A stretch of DNA of 64,000 nucleotides, taken from contig CBDANO010000004.1 of the NCBI GenBank assembly GCA_965197665.1, forward strand, positions 310,001-374,000, given 5' to 3'. This stretch comes from CBDANO01 sp965197665. GTDB lineage: Bacteria; Chloroflexota; Dehalococcoidia; Lucifugimonadales; UBA3495. The position numbers and the translations under genes were made by a program. The notes below the pieces were generated by a model. The model was not told where the DNA came from and did not search any database. It saw nothing but the letters and a program-made list of their open reading frames with translations. This document shows positions 34,369 to 43,082 of this stretch, piece by piece. Position 1 is the first letter of the stretch. Every line of letters begins with the position of its first letter.

Positions 34369-34409
34369 CTGCGCCTATGCGCCGGGTTGATACCGGCGCA
34401 TAGGCGCAG
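34369..34409 (+). promoter_or_regulatory. Perfect 17-bp hairpin just before the DUF1028 gene
   Basis: CTGCGCCTATGCGCCGG (34369-34385) is mirrored by CCGGCGCATAGGCGCAG (34393-34409) with a 7-nt loop GTTGATA. It ends 3 nt before the GTG start and contains the only SD-like bases, so it could block translation. There is no T-run. A weaker pair ACGGAGA / TCTCCGT lies at 34321-34337. Confidence 0.6.
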
Positions 34410-34412
34410 GCA

Positions 34413-35507
34413 GTGACGCGGAGGATATTTACGCCCCGTCCCGCGATGGTCGCTATTTGCTTCTTGTTAACAACGTTGCTAACCGTTGCTTGCGGCGGCG
34501 GCGGGGCTGCGGCCTCATCGAATACCACTTCAGATAACACTCCGTCGGGCACTTGGTCTATCGTCGCCGTCTACGTTGACGCCGTGGAGGTGGGCGTCGC
34601 TCTGGCTTCCTGCGTTCAGGCTGACTTCAGCATATCGACGTCAACTGTCGGTGGGTACGGGGACAACGCCGATGAAAGAATATACCGGGTATTGGCTAGG
34701 ATCGAGGATACGACCCCAATTGAGTTGGCCCGCCTGCTGCCCGGGCATGGAGTAATTGCGGCCCAAGCTCTGGTGGACGAGGGGAATTCCCAGCGGGTGG
34801 ATAGAGCCGCGGGCCGCTTGCTGGCCGGCGCCCCCGCGCACGATGTCATTGCCGCGGCCATTTCGGATGATCCCCACCTTGAGACGCAGTACGGCGCGGC
34901 TACAATGTCGCCTACGGCGGCCATTTCGGATGATCCCTTCCTTGAGACGAGGCAGTACGGCGCGGCTACAATGTCGCCGGATGCGGCAAACTTCACCGGA
35001 AGCGAGACCTTTGACTGGTCCGGCGCAGTCAGCGATCAATCCGTCTCGGTCCAAGGGAATATCCTGGCGGGGCCGGCGGTAGTCCGGGCGGCGTTGGAAG
35101 GGTTTCAAGAAGTCATGGAGCGGCCCGGAGCCGTCCTTTCCGACGGCTTGGTCGCCGCCCTCGAGGCCGGTGCCAAGGAAGGGGGCGACCGGCGCTGCCC
35201 CAGGCAGCAAGGCGCCCTATCCGCTTTCGTTGCGGTAGCCGGCGCCGGCGACGTGGGAGATGTCCCAAGCCTGTGGATCGCCGTCCCGGCCCAGAGTTTC
35301 GGGGGGTCAAGCCCGGTGGCGCTGCTACAACAGGCCTACCAGGCCTACAATGAAGGAAGCTTCCCACCGGTCGATGCGGCCCTAACCGGAAGCGGCGGCT
35401 TGCATCCGGCATGGTTAGGACTAATTGCTTTACCCGCGGCCATCCGTGGACAACATGCTAATGTAGTATTCCTCTGCATCTCATTATTACTGGCGGCGAT
35501 CCATTGA
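34413..35507 (+). CDS. DUF1028-family lipoprotein with internal repeat
   Basis: A 364-residue protein. FLLTTLLTVACGGGG is a lipoprotein signal with the acylated Cys at about residue 27. The rest follows the DUF1028 pattern: TWSIVAVYVDAVEVGVALAS, FTGSETFDWSG, VQGNILAGPAVV and LEAGAKEGGDRR. DUF1028 proteins look like Ntn-type folds of unknown function and are usually cytosolic or without lipobox. A 63-bp tandem duplication gives two copies of AAISDDPxLET-QYGAATMSP. The last 25 or so residues run into a further DNA repeat. The GTG start has no clear SD. Confidence 0.7.
   Translation: MTRRIFTPRPAMVAICFLLTTLLTVACGGGGAAASSNTTSDNTPSGTWSIVAVYVDAVEVGVALASCVQADFSISTSTVGGYGDNADERIYRVLARIEDTTPIELARLLPGHGVIAAQALVDEGNSQRVDRAAGRLLAGAPAHDVIAAAISDDPHLETQYGAATMSPTAAISDDPFLETRQYGAATMSPDAANFTGSETFDWSGAVSDQSVSVQGNILAGPAVVRAALEGFQEVMERPGAVLSDGLVAALEAGAKEGGDRRCPRQQGALSAFVAVAGAGDVGDVPSLWIAVPAQSFGGSSPVALLQQAYQAYNEGSFPPVDAALTGSGGLHPAWLGLIALPAAIRGQHANVVFLCISLLLAAIH
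34854..34982. repeat. Tandem duplication (63/66 bp) inside the DUF1028 gene
   Basis: Units at 34854-34916 and 34917-34982 are nearly identical, the second with a 3-bp insertion. The frame is kept. Confidence 0.9.
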
Positions 35508-35547
35508 CAATGTGCCCTTACTATTACTGGCGGCCATCCATTGACAA
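35436..35547. repeat. Three short direct repeats at the 3' end of the DUF1028 gene
   Basis: TATTACTGGCGGCGATCCAT plus TGACAA at 35485-35510 recurs with one change at 35522-35547. A partial third copy (GCGGCCATCCGTGGACAA) is at 35436-35453. The DUF1028 stop codon lies inside the second unit. Confidence 0.8.
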
Positions 35548-35651
35548 CGCGATAACGTGCTAAGGTAGTACCCGTTTGTTTCTTAATTAACGTGAAAACG
35601 GATGAAATCGAGTGAAGGCGGACAGTCCTTCGCCTTCGGAGCGGAGTCTAG

Positions 35652-35784
35652 GAGGATGTAGAAAAAGTTCCCTCTCTCATTTGGGAGAGGGCAGGGTGAG
35701 GGCGATTCCCGACGCGGACCATCTCGGTTGCCTTCAGACCTTTCCCCTCATCCTGACCTTTTCCCCAGGGAGAAGGGACTTTTG
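35652..35784 (+). repeat. REP-like dispersed repeat, copy 1
   Basis: About 133 bp, matching the reverse complement of 48963-49096 along its length. It has CCCTCTCTCATTTGGGAGAG near its start, GGTTGCCTTCAGACC in the middle and CCCCAGGGAGAAGGGAC near its end. It lies between the DUF1028 and MFS genes. Confidence 0.9.
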
Positions 35785-35887
35785 ACACACGTATTGAGGC
35801 CAATGAATCCAGCGTCGACTTTAGCGGGCCCATCAAGAGCCGTCATCGGGAACGGCTATAGCGGGTTGGACCCGAGGATATAGCTTC

Positions 35888-37159
35888 ATGTACCGGTGGG
35901 TCGTTGCGGTAACAGCCTTTCTGGTCTTGGGCATGTCCTGGGGCTCTACGGCCGCCTTCGGCGTGTTCGTGACCCCGGTGACCACGGACATGGAATGGTC
36001 CCGGACCGGAGTGTCCGCGGCCTACTCGATAACCGTCATGGTGGCCTTCGTAGTCGGCATATTCTGGGGGTGGTTGTCAGACCGGTGGAGCGTTCGGGGT
36101 GTGATCGCCATAGCCGGGGCGATCATGGGCCTCGGATGGTTCCTTTCCAGCACCTCCGACACTCTGTGGGAGTTGTACCTATTCTATGGATTCATCGCAG
36201 GCTTCGGCCTTGGCGGTACTCCCAGCCCCTTGTCCACCATAGTGGTGCGGTGGTTCCCGCGCAGCCCCGGAATGGCTCTGGGCATGATCTATTCAGGATT
36301 TGGCGGAGCTTCAGCTCTTTTGCCCATCGTTTCGGAGGGCCTCATATCTCTGAATGGATGGCGGTTTGGTTTCCAGGGGGTGAGCTATCTCGTTTGGGGC
36401 GCATTTTTCGTTGGAATCATACTGCTGAGAGAGCCGCGGTCGACGGCTGAAGTCTCCTCGGGCCCGTCCGGACGCGGCGACGGCCCGGCCCGACCCGCTA
36501 CAACCGGCAGGCCCCAGAGGCCCCCCGACGACGGGTCTTCAATAGCTTTCCGGGTAGCTTTGGTTACGTTGCCTTTTTGGACACTGTTCGGGATGATGTT
36601 TGCGGGGGACCTGAGCTTGAACATGATCTTGGTCCACTTGGTCCCGCAAGCCATAGACACCGGAATTTCCTCCTCCGTGGCGGCCACGCTCCTGACCGTC
36701 ACCGGCCTGGTTACCATGGTCAGCACCATGGCGGGGGGCGTGTTGGGCGACCGCTTCGGGGCCCGCCGGATCTTCTTCGTCGCGTTGCTCATTGTGAGCG
36801 TATCCCTCGTGTGGCTAACGGCGTGGGTATGGTTGACGGTGTCTCCCGCCCTGTGGGTCTATTACGTATTTGCGGTGATTTTTGGCATGGGGACCGGCGC
36901 TTGGTTCCCCCAAATCGCGGTGCTGGCCGCCCGCATCTTCGGCACGCGGCATATGGGGAGCATCTTCGGCGCGCTGCTGCTGGCCGCGGGAGTTGGCGGC
37001 GTAGTTGGCCCCATCCTCGCCGGGTACGTGTTCGACGTTCTGGAAAGCTACCGGATCGCCTTCCTCATAGCCACCGGCGTCACCTTCGCGGCGGTGCTAC
37101 TTTCCGTCTTGCTGAATGACCGTCCCAAGCCCGTCCCGCACCGGGCTTCGAGGGCATGA
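35888..37159 (+). CDS. MFS transporter, OFA/monocarboxylate-type
   Basis: A 423-residue protein with 12 predicted membrane helices and a polar central loop (SSGPSGRGDGPARP region, residues 185-215). The start WVVAVTAFLVLGMSWGSTAAFGVFVTP and WGWLSDRWSVRGVI match the oxalate/formate antiporter and monocarboxylate group of the MFS. It likely moves a small organic anion with protons. GAGGA is 9 nt before the ATG. It precedes the promoter of the DUF1800 operon; it appears to stand alone. Confidence 0.87.
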   Translation: MYRWVVAVTAFLVLGMSWGSTAAFGVFVTPVTTDMEWSRTGVSAAYSITVMVAFVVGIFWGWLSDRWSVRGVIAIAGAIMGLGWFLSSTSDTLWELYLFYGFIAGFGLGGTPSPLSTIVVRWFPRSPGMALGMIYSGFGGASALLPIVSEGLISLNGWRFGFQGVSYLVWGAFFVGIILLREPRSTAEVSSGPSGRGDGPARPATTGRPQRPPDDGSSIAFRVALVTLPFWTLFGMMFAGDLSLNMILVHLVPQAIDTGISSSVAATLLTVTGLVTMVSTMAGGVLGDRFGARRIFFVALLIVSVSLVWLTAWVWLTVSPALWVYYVFAVIFGMGTGAWFPQIAVLAARIFGTRHMGSIFGALLLAAGVGGVVGPILAGYVFDVLESYRIAFLIATGVTFAAVLLSVLLNDRPKPVPHRASRA

Positions 37160-37569
37160 TTCGCCCCCGGCAACGGCCGGGCCTGGGACGCCGTTCCGCC
37201 GGTGACCCTCCAACCCCGGGCCGGTCATGATTGCCGCCCCCCCAGGCACTTGAACCGTTAGCCCTCCGTTGGTTCAAGGCACTTCGGCAGCGGGCCAATC
37301 CAAGGGCCGTATCGCTCGTTGGTAACAAGCAAATAATAAATATTAAATTATTACCATTATTGAAACTGGCTGATTGACAGAGGCGCTTGAAAGATATTTA
37401 ATTAGAGATGGCTAAGAATTTAAGAGGGATATTCCGGGTAATTTTGGGGCGACCGCGGGGCCGTCCGGAGTATTCACACCGAGGGTTTCGGCATAAAGCG
37501 TGGAACGCCGCTATAGATAATCAAACCAGGCCGCAAACATAGCGATCGCTTAAGAAGAAGGAGGCGTAA
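37160..37569. other. Intergenic region with AT-rich segment before the DUF1800 operon
   Basis: The segment 37325-37420 is much richer in A and T than the surrounding DNA (AAATAATAAATATTAAATTA) and holds the promoter listed separately. No gene is visible. Confidence 0.6.
37374..37402 (+). promoter_or_regulatory. Strong sigma-70-type promoter for the DUF1800 operon
   Basis: A perfect TTGACA (37374-37379), a 17-bp spacer and TTTAAT (37397-37402). The predicted start near 37409 leaves a 160-nt leader before the ATG at 37570. An AT-rich stretch just upstream could act as an UP element. Confidence 0.7.
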
Positions 37570-38994
37570 ATGGCAAACAAAGACATCGCGTTAATGGCCC
37601 ACTTGCTGCGCCGCGCCGGGTTTGGCGCAAGCCGTGATGAAATTGAGGCCAGGGTGGCCCAGGGATATAACAACGTGGTGGAGGAATTGCTGAACCCCGG
37701 CGACGATCCCGGCATAGACGAAGACCTGATGTATCGGGCCTACCCTTCGTACTTCGACATGGCGGCAATCGAGACGGGACAAACCCAAATCGTCTACCGC
37801 ATGATCAACAACAAGTACCAGTTGAGGGAGAAAATGGCCCTCTTCTGGCACACCATCCTTTGCGCGGGCGATAACAAAGTGGACAACGCCCGGACCACGG
37901 TGATGGAATACGACATGTTCCGGGAGATCGGCATGGGCAACTTCAAGGAGTTGCTGATGGGCCTGTCCTCCGACGGAGCCATGCTCTATTACCTGGACAA
38001 CATAGAGAGCCACAAGGTCGCCGTCAACGAGAACTACGGCCGGGAGTTGCTGGAACTGTTTTCCATGGGCGTGGGCATGGACGGCGAATTCAACTACACC
38101 GAAGACGACGTGAAAGCCTGCGCAAGGGCCTTCACCGGCTGGAACCTGGCCCCTACCGTCCCGGTGTTCCCTTACGGGCGGACGCCCTTCCTGTTCCGCT
38201 ACGACCCGGCGGACCACGATGACGGTGAGAAGACCTTCCTGGGGGAGACGGGGCGCTGGAACGGCGAGGATATCGTAGACATCATTTGCAAGCAGCCGGC
38301 CGCGGCCCGCTTCATTTCCCGGAAATTGTACGACTGGTTCGTCGCCGACGAGCCGCCGGTGCCGGCTTGGCGCCTGTCCGCTCCCCGGGACATGGCGGCG
38401 ATAAAGAGCCTGGAAAAAGCGTATTTCGATTCCGGGTATGAAATCACCGCCATGCTGCGGGTCTTGTTCACGTCCGACTTCTTCAAGGAGGAAGCGGCCC
38501 ACTTCGCCAAGGTCAAGAGTCCTGCCGACGTGGTTGTGGGCACCATGCGCATGGTCCAAGACCACACCGAACCCAAGCCCGGCTTGTTTGAAGTGGCCAT
38601 GGAACCCAAGTACATGGGCATGGACTTGCTGAACCCGCCCACCGTGGAAGGCTGGCACCAAGGCTCCGAGTGGATCAATAGCGGCAGCTTGATCGACCGC
38701 ATCAACTTTGCGTCGAAGATGCTGGGCGACACTGAGCTTCCCGGGGTAAAGTCCATGATCCAGCGCATAATGGACCAGGGAGACACGTTGAGCGGCGACC
38801 AGTTGGTTGACGGCTGCCTGGACATGGTTGGCCCGATAAGCGTGGCCGCGGAAACCAGAGCGGAGTTGGTCAGCCACGCAAGCAAAGCCGGTACCCTGCG
38901 CCACGGCACGGACTCGGAACGGGCCGATTTTGCCCGGAGGGCCGGCGAAATGTTCCAAATGATCGCCACCACTTCCGAGTTCCAGTTCGGTTAA
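37570..38994 (+). CDS. DUF1800 family protein
   Basis: A 474-residue protein with DUF1800 hallmarks: HLLRRAGFGASRDEI at the start, MALFWHTILC, VNENYGRELLELFSMGVG and CARAFTGWNLAP. The function of the family is unknown, but its genes nearly always pair with DUF1501, as here. Many relatives are exported by Tat signals; this one starts directly with the domain. AAGGAGG lies 6 nt before the ATG. It is the first gene of a three-gene operon behind a strong promoter. Confidence 0.9.
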   Translation: MANKDIALMAHLLRRAGFGASRDEIEARVAQGYNNVVEELLNPGDDPGIDEDLMYRAYPSYFDMAAIETGQTQIVYRMINNKYQLREKMALFWHTILCAGDNKVDNARTTVMEYDMFREIGMGNFKELLMGLSSDGAMLYYLDNIESHKVAVNENYGRELLELFSMGVGMDGEFNYTEDDVKACARAFTGWNLAPTVPVFPYGRTPFLFRYDPADHDDGEKTFLGETGRWNGEDIVDIICKQPAAARFISRKLYDWFVADEPPVPAWRLSAPRDMAAIKSLEKAYFDSGYEITAMLRVLFTSDFFKEEAAHFAKVKSPADVVVGTMRMVQDHTEPKPGLFEVAMEPKYMGMDLLNPPTVEGWHQGSEWINSGSLIDRINFASKMLGDTELPGVKSMIQRIMDQGDTLSGDQLVDGCLDMVGPISVAAETRAELVSHASKAGTLRHGTDSERADFARRAGEMFQMIATTSEFQFG

Positions 38995-39037
38995 TTCCAA
39001 AAAACGCCAAAAAATAAGCAACAACGGAGGAATTAGA

Positions 39038-40174
39038 ATGGTATCTACCAAGAAAGACCCGGTCCTGGCAGTGGTATCCCTGTCGGGCGGCAACGACGGG
39101 TTGAATACGGTTATCCCGTATAACAACCCCAGGTACCGGGACTATCGCCCAGCCCTGGGCATTGCCGAAGACCAGATCGTTCCCTTCACCGACGAACTGG
39201 GCTTTCATCCGTCCATGGCGCCCCTGAAGAAGTACTGGGACGAAAACAAGCTGGCCATCGTCTTGGGCACCGGGTACCCCCATCCCAGCCTGTCCCACTT
39301 CCGTTCTATGGACATATGGGCCACCTGCGAGCCGGACGAGCTGGGCATCGAGGGCTGGTTGGGGCGTTTGATCAAAGAGATCGACCCCGACGGGGAGAAC
39401 GTGCTCACCGGCGTCAACTTCGGCAGGGGGCTGCCCCGGTCTCTGGCTCTGGAAGGGGTGCCGGTGGCCTCCGTAGGCGACCTCAACAGCTATGGCCTGC
39501 TTACCGACATCGAGAAGGAAGATGAGCGCGACCAGGCCTTGGACCTGTTCGGACGGATGTATGCTCCGGCCATCGGTACCGGCCCGGTGAACGACTTCAT
39601 CCGCCGCACCGGCATCGAGGCTATGAAGGGCGCGGACGTCCTAGGGACCGCCCCCGGAAAGTACAGTTCGGAAATAGAGTACCTGTTGGGCAACATCGGC
39701 GGCTACCTCCGGGACATGGTACAGGTCCACAACGCCGAATTCGGCACCCGGGTGTTCTTCACCACGGCGCCTTACAACATATTCGACACCCATGCCAACC
39801 AAGCGGTGGGCCAGTCCAACCTGCTGAACGACGTTGCGATCAACGTGGACGCTTTCATGAGCGACCTGCGGCAACTGGACCTCGGCGACAACGTCACCAT
39901 GCTGCTCTACTCCGAGTTCGGGCGCCGCGCCATGGACAACGGGTCCGGCACCGACCACGGCACCGGCGGCATCTCCTTCATCATCGGCGAGCAGGTAAAG
40001 GGCGGGCTGTATGGGGAATACCCGTCCTTGGAGCCGGATAAGCTGGAGGACGGCGGCAATCTGCAACACAGCCTGGACTTCCGTAGCACCTACACCACCC
40101 TGTTGGAAAACTGGATGGGCGTCGACGCCAAGCCCATTGTCGGCGGCAGCTTCGAGAAGCTCAGCTTTATCTAG
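39038..40174 (+). CDS. DUF1501 family protein (sulfatase/alkaline-phosphatase-like fold)
   Basis: A 378-residue protein. VVSLSGGNDGLNTVIPY, GTGYPHPSLSHFRSMDIW and LLYSEFGRRAMDNGSGTDHGTGG are the conserved DUF1501 segments, the last two carrying His and Asp residues like metal ligands of the alkaline phosphatase superfamily. The usual Tat signal is missing. GGAGG precedes the ATG. It follows DUF1800 by 43 bp and is followed by a hairpin and the NHL gene. Confidence 0.9.
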   Translation: MVSTKKDPVLAVVSLSGGNDGLNTVIPYNNPRYRDYRPALGIAEDQIVPFTDELGFHPSMAPLKKYWDENKLAIVLGTGYPHPSLSHFRSMDIWATCEPDELGIEGWLGRLIKEIDPDGENVLTGVNFGRGLPRSLALEGVPVASVGDLNSYGLLTDIEKEDERDQALDLFGRMYAPAIGTGPVNDFIRRTGIEAMKGADVLGTAPGKYSSEIEYLLGNIGGYLRDMVQVHNAEFGTRVFFTTAPYNIFDTHANQAVGQSNLLNDVAINVDAFMSDLRQLDLGDNVTMLLYSEFGRRAMDNGSGTDHGTGGISFIIGEQVKGGLYGEYPSLEPDKLEDGGNLQHSLDFRSTYTTLLENWMGVDAKPIVGGSFEKLSFI

Positions 40175-40202
40175 TCTGGGCCGGCGTTAACCGGGGCTTG
40201 AA

Positions 40203-40229
40203 CGGCGGCGCGCAGTATGCGCGCCGCCG
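40203..40229 (+). other. Intercistronic GC-rich hairpin between DUF1501 and NHL genes
   Basis: CGGCGGCGCGCA (40203-40214) is mirrored by TGCGCGCCGCCG (40218-40229) with a GTA loop. No T-run follows, so it may stabilise the upstream mRNA or slow ribosomes rather than stop transcription. Confidence 0.6.
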
Positions 40230-40334
40230 CAGCGGGCAAGCCACCGGCACAGTCTCGGGTTGTTCGTCTTAGTTCGACCGGCGCCGAAATGCCCGCATGG
40301 ATGAGTTCTTGGATGAATTCTGAGGAGGAAAATC

Positions 40335-41393
40335 GTGGCTAGTGTATTTCTGGGAATAAACGACCGGACTTTCACCTACAGCTTCGTTGCCGGGCGCTCC
40401 GAGTTCCAAGGCACCGGGTTTCGTCTACCCATGGACATCGCCCTGGCGCCCGACGGCATCGTCTACGTGGTGAACCGGTCCTTCGAGTCAAGGTCCGACG
40501 GGACCCGGATCAACGTTTTCCGATTGAGTGACGACGGGGAAGAGTACATTACCGAGTTTGGGTCCTACGGCGAGCGGGGGGGCCAGTTCATGTGGCCCAT
40601 CTCCATCGCTCTTGACAGCGACGTTAACGTCTACGTTGCTGACGAATACTTGCACCGGATCACCATCTTCAACAAAGACGGCGATTACCTGAGCCATTGG
40701 GGCACCCACGGCTCGGGCGACGGCGAGTTGGACCGCCCGTCGGGGCTGGCCATCAGGGGCGATACTATCTTCGTAGTGGACAGCCGGAACCATCGAGTGC
40801 AGAAGTTCTCTTTGGACGGCAAATACCAGGGCCAGTTCGGCAGCTTCGGCGACGGCCCCGGCCAACTCAACACCCCTTGGGGCATCGGATTGGACAAAGA
40901 CGGCAACGTCTTCGTGGCCGACTGGCGCAACGACCGCATCCAGTCTTTCACTGCCGACGGTCAGTGGCTGGCCAGCTTTGGACAGCCCGGCTCCGGCGGC
41001 GATGCGTCCTTCGCTCGGAACCACGGCGGTATCCGGCTGGTTTCGAGGCCGGTGGGACTGTTCAACCGGCCTACCGGGGTGGCTGTGGACAAGGACGGAG
41101 ACGTATACGTCGCTGACTGGTTGAATAACCGGGTCCAAGTGCTGACTCCCGAGGGTCGGTTCATTACTGAGTTCACCGGCGACGCGGCCCTGTCCAAGTG
41201 GGGAATGGCCAAGATAGAGTCCAACCCGGACATGGTCCGGCAGCGCAACGGCGTACGTGACTTCAGCCCCGAGAAGGTCCTGTGGGCGCCGGTTGCGGTG
41301 AAAGTGGATGACAAGGGCAGAGTCATCATCGTGGACACCACTAGGCACCGGTTCCAGGTCTATCAGAAGAACACCGAGCCGGTGCTGGTTTAA
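40335..41393 (+). CDS. NHL-repeat beta-propeller protein
   Basis: A 352-residue protein with about six NHL repeats, for example RPSGLAIRGDTIFVVDSRNH, TPWGIGLDKDGNVFVADWRN and RPTGVAVDKDGDVYVADWLN, each ending in N-x-R-(I/V)-Q. This makes a six-bladed propeller, probably for protein or ligand binding. No signal peptide is seen. The GTG start has GGAGG 8 nt upstream. It closes the DUF1800-DUF1501 operon, which hints that the three proteins act together. Confidence 0.88.
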   Translation: MASVFLGINDRTFTYSFVAGRSEFQGTGFRLPMDIALAPDGIVYVVNRSFESRSDGTRINVFRLSDDGEEYITEFGSYGERGGQFMWPISIALDSDVNVYVADEYLHRITIFNKDGDYLSHWGTHGSGDGELDRPSGLAIRGDTIFVVDSRNHRVQKFSLDGKYQGQFGSFGDGPGQLNTPWGIGLDKDGNVFVADWRNDRIQSFTADGQWLASFGQPGSGGDASFARNHGGIRLVSRPVGLFNRPTGVAVDKDGDVYVADWLNNRVQVLTPEGRFITEFTGDAALSKWGMAKIESNPDMVRQRNGVRDFSPEKVLWAPVAVKVDDKGRVIIVDTTRHRFQVYQKNTEPVLV

Positions 41394-41482
41394 GCAGCCC
41401 CTTGCCGGGTCAGGTATATATTACGACAGGACATTGACCCGGCTCCGGTCCACTGTTCGCCAATGCCCGTAGTCGACAATGG

Positions 41483-41533
41483 GACCGGCCCTCGAGACAA
41501 CAGTGCCAGCATCGAGGGCCGGTCTCTCTTCAT
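41483..41533 (+). terminator. Terminator after the NHL gene
   Basis: GACCGGCCCTCGA (41483-41495) pairs perfectly with TCGAGGGCCGGTC (41512-41524) over a 16-nt loop, followed by TCTCTTC. The T-run is weak. Confidence 0.55.
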
Positions 41534-41585
41534 GCGCGGCGGCGAGGTCCCCGGATTGATTCGACGCGCCGGGAGCATTTGAACC

Positions 41586-42392
41586 GTGACCGAGTCCTTG
41601 ACCGGTCCGGATGAGCGCCATGACGCCCAGGCTCTAATGGGAGGGTTCGGCCCCCGGGCCGCAGCATACGCCGCCAGTTCGGTGCACGCCAGCGATAGCA
41701 GCCTCGACAAAATGCGGGAGTTGGCCTCATCCTCCGGCCCGGAAGGCTGCGAGTGGACGGTAGACGTAGGGACCGGCGCCGGTTTCACTGCCTTTGCCAT
41801 GGCCGGCTTCTCCCGCCGCGTGGTGGCCAGCGACCCGGCGCGCTCCATGGCAAAGGAAGCGCGGCGGCTCGGAGTAGAGCGGGGGTTGGCCAATCTTAGT
41901 GTTTGTCAGAACTCCGCGGAGGCGCTCCCCTACGCCGGCGGCTCTGTCCACTTGGTCACTTGTAGAGTAGCGGCCCACCATTTCACCGATTTTGGCGGCG
42001 CTTTGGACGAAATGCGCCGGGTCATGAAGCACGGGGCGGCCCTCATCATGGCCGACACCGCGGCCCCCGAGGACGACGCGGCGGCTGACTGGATGAACAA
42101 CATAGACCTGCGGCGTGATTACAGCCACGTGATGAACCGCAAAGTCTCCGAAATCGAGGGAATGCTAACGGCCCGGGGACTGGAGGTGATGGAACGAGCC
42201 CACCTGCCCATCGAGTTGCGGTTTGGGCCCTGGGTAGCCCGCACCAATACACCGGACGCAGAAGCCCAATCCCTGCGGTGCGAGTTCCTGAACGCGCCAA
42301 AGGAGATCGCGAAAGCCTTCCAAATCCGGTCGGTCGAGGGAGAAGTGCGCTTCTCTTGGCCTTGCTTCGTCTTCCGCGCCGTCAAGAAGTAG
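41586..42392 (+). CDS. Class I SAM-dependent methyltransferase
   Basis: A 268-residue Rossmann methyltransferase of the UbiE/Methyltransf_11 group. TVDVGTGAGFTAFAMAGF is motif I, VVASDPARSMAKEA motif II, NSAEALPYAGGSVHLVTCRVAAHHF motifs III and IV. The substrate-binding part is not distinctive. The GTG start is close behind the NHL terminator and lacks a clear SD. It is convergent with the TenA gene 21 bp away. Confidence 0.85.
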   Translation: MTESLTGPDERHDAQALMGGFGPRAAAYAASSVHASDSSLDKMRELASSSGPEGCEWTVDVGTGAGFTAFAMAGFSRRVVASDPARSMAKEARRLGVERGLANLSVCQNSAEALPYAGGSVHLVTCRVAAHHFTDFGGALDEMRRVMKHGAALIMADTAAPEDDAAADWMNNIDLRRDYSHVMNRKVSEIEGMLTARGLEVMERAHLPIELRFGPWVARTNTPDAEAQSLRCEFLNAPKEIAKAFQIRSVEGEVRFSWPCFVFRAVKK

Positions 42393-42413
42393 CCCCCGGA
42401 GAGCCGAGGCGGG

Positions 42414-43082
42414 TCAGGTTTCCCAGCGCTCCAGGTTATAGGACATGTCCCAAAATTTTAGCTCGAAGCGCATACTGGTCAAATAAGCATCGCCCATGGC
42501 CCGCAACTCATCGGCGCTCGCTCCTTCGGCGACCCGGCAGGTCAGCGCGCGGATAGCGCGGGCCAAGTCTGCGAACTCAGCGGATGCGTACATCCGTATC
42601 CACTGGCCGTAGAGGGGCGCTGCTTCGGGTTCACCCCCCTCGGCCAAGTGGCGCCCGATTTCCCAGTAGCCCCATTGGCACGGCAGCAGAGCCGCTATCA
42701 ACTCCGGGTAGCTGTCGTGGTAGGCGGTCTTGAGCAAGAAGCCGGTGTAAGCGACGGTGGTGGGGGCGGGCCTGGTAGCCTCCAACTCCAGTGCGGTAAC
42801 GCCAAACTCGGCGCAGTAGCTCCGGTGAAGGTCCATTTCGGTGTTGAGCGTCTGGTCCAAGAGGGCGGCGAACCAGCCCATGGTTTGAAGGTCCGGGGCC
42901 CGGGCTGAGGCCAGCGCCAAGACCCTCGCGTAATCAATCAGGTACAGGTAGTCCTGCATCACGTAATGCTTGAACTTCTCCACCGCCAACGTGCCGTCCC
43001 CCACTCCCGTAACGAAAGGGTGCGAGAGAATCACTTGGCGCAACCGGAGAGCCTTCTGTTCGACGTCTTGGGCGAAGATCAA
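42414..43082 (-). CDS. tenA: TenA/thiaminase II family protein
   Basis: A 222-residue helical protein of the TenA family, which hydrolyses aminopyrimidines for thiamine salvage (TenA_C) or related reactions (TenA_E). ILSHPFVTGVGDGTL, KFKHYVMQDYLYLIDYARVLALA, AYTGFLLKTA and LLPCQWGYWEIG are typical; the CQWGYxxIG segment points to the Cys-type active site, though its usual Cys position shows C in LLPC. The start is TTG with GGGAGG 6 nt upstream. I see no TPP riboswitch before it. Confidence 0.85.
   Translation of the reverse strand: MIFAQDVEQKALRLRQVILSHPFVTGVGDGTLAVEKFKHYVMQDYLYLIDYARVLALASARAPDLQTMGWFAALLDQTLNTEMDLHRSYCAEFGVTALELEATRPAPTTVAYTGFLLKTAYHDSYPELIAALLPCQWGYWEIGRHLAEGGEPEAAPLYGQWIRMYASAEFADLARAIRALTCRVAEGASADELRAMGDAYLTSMRFELKFWDMSYNLERWET

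Noticed and set aside
37591..39126. 511-residue minus-strand frame over DUF1800
   Set aside because: Shadow frame; DUF1800 motifs and a strong SD are on the plus strand.
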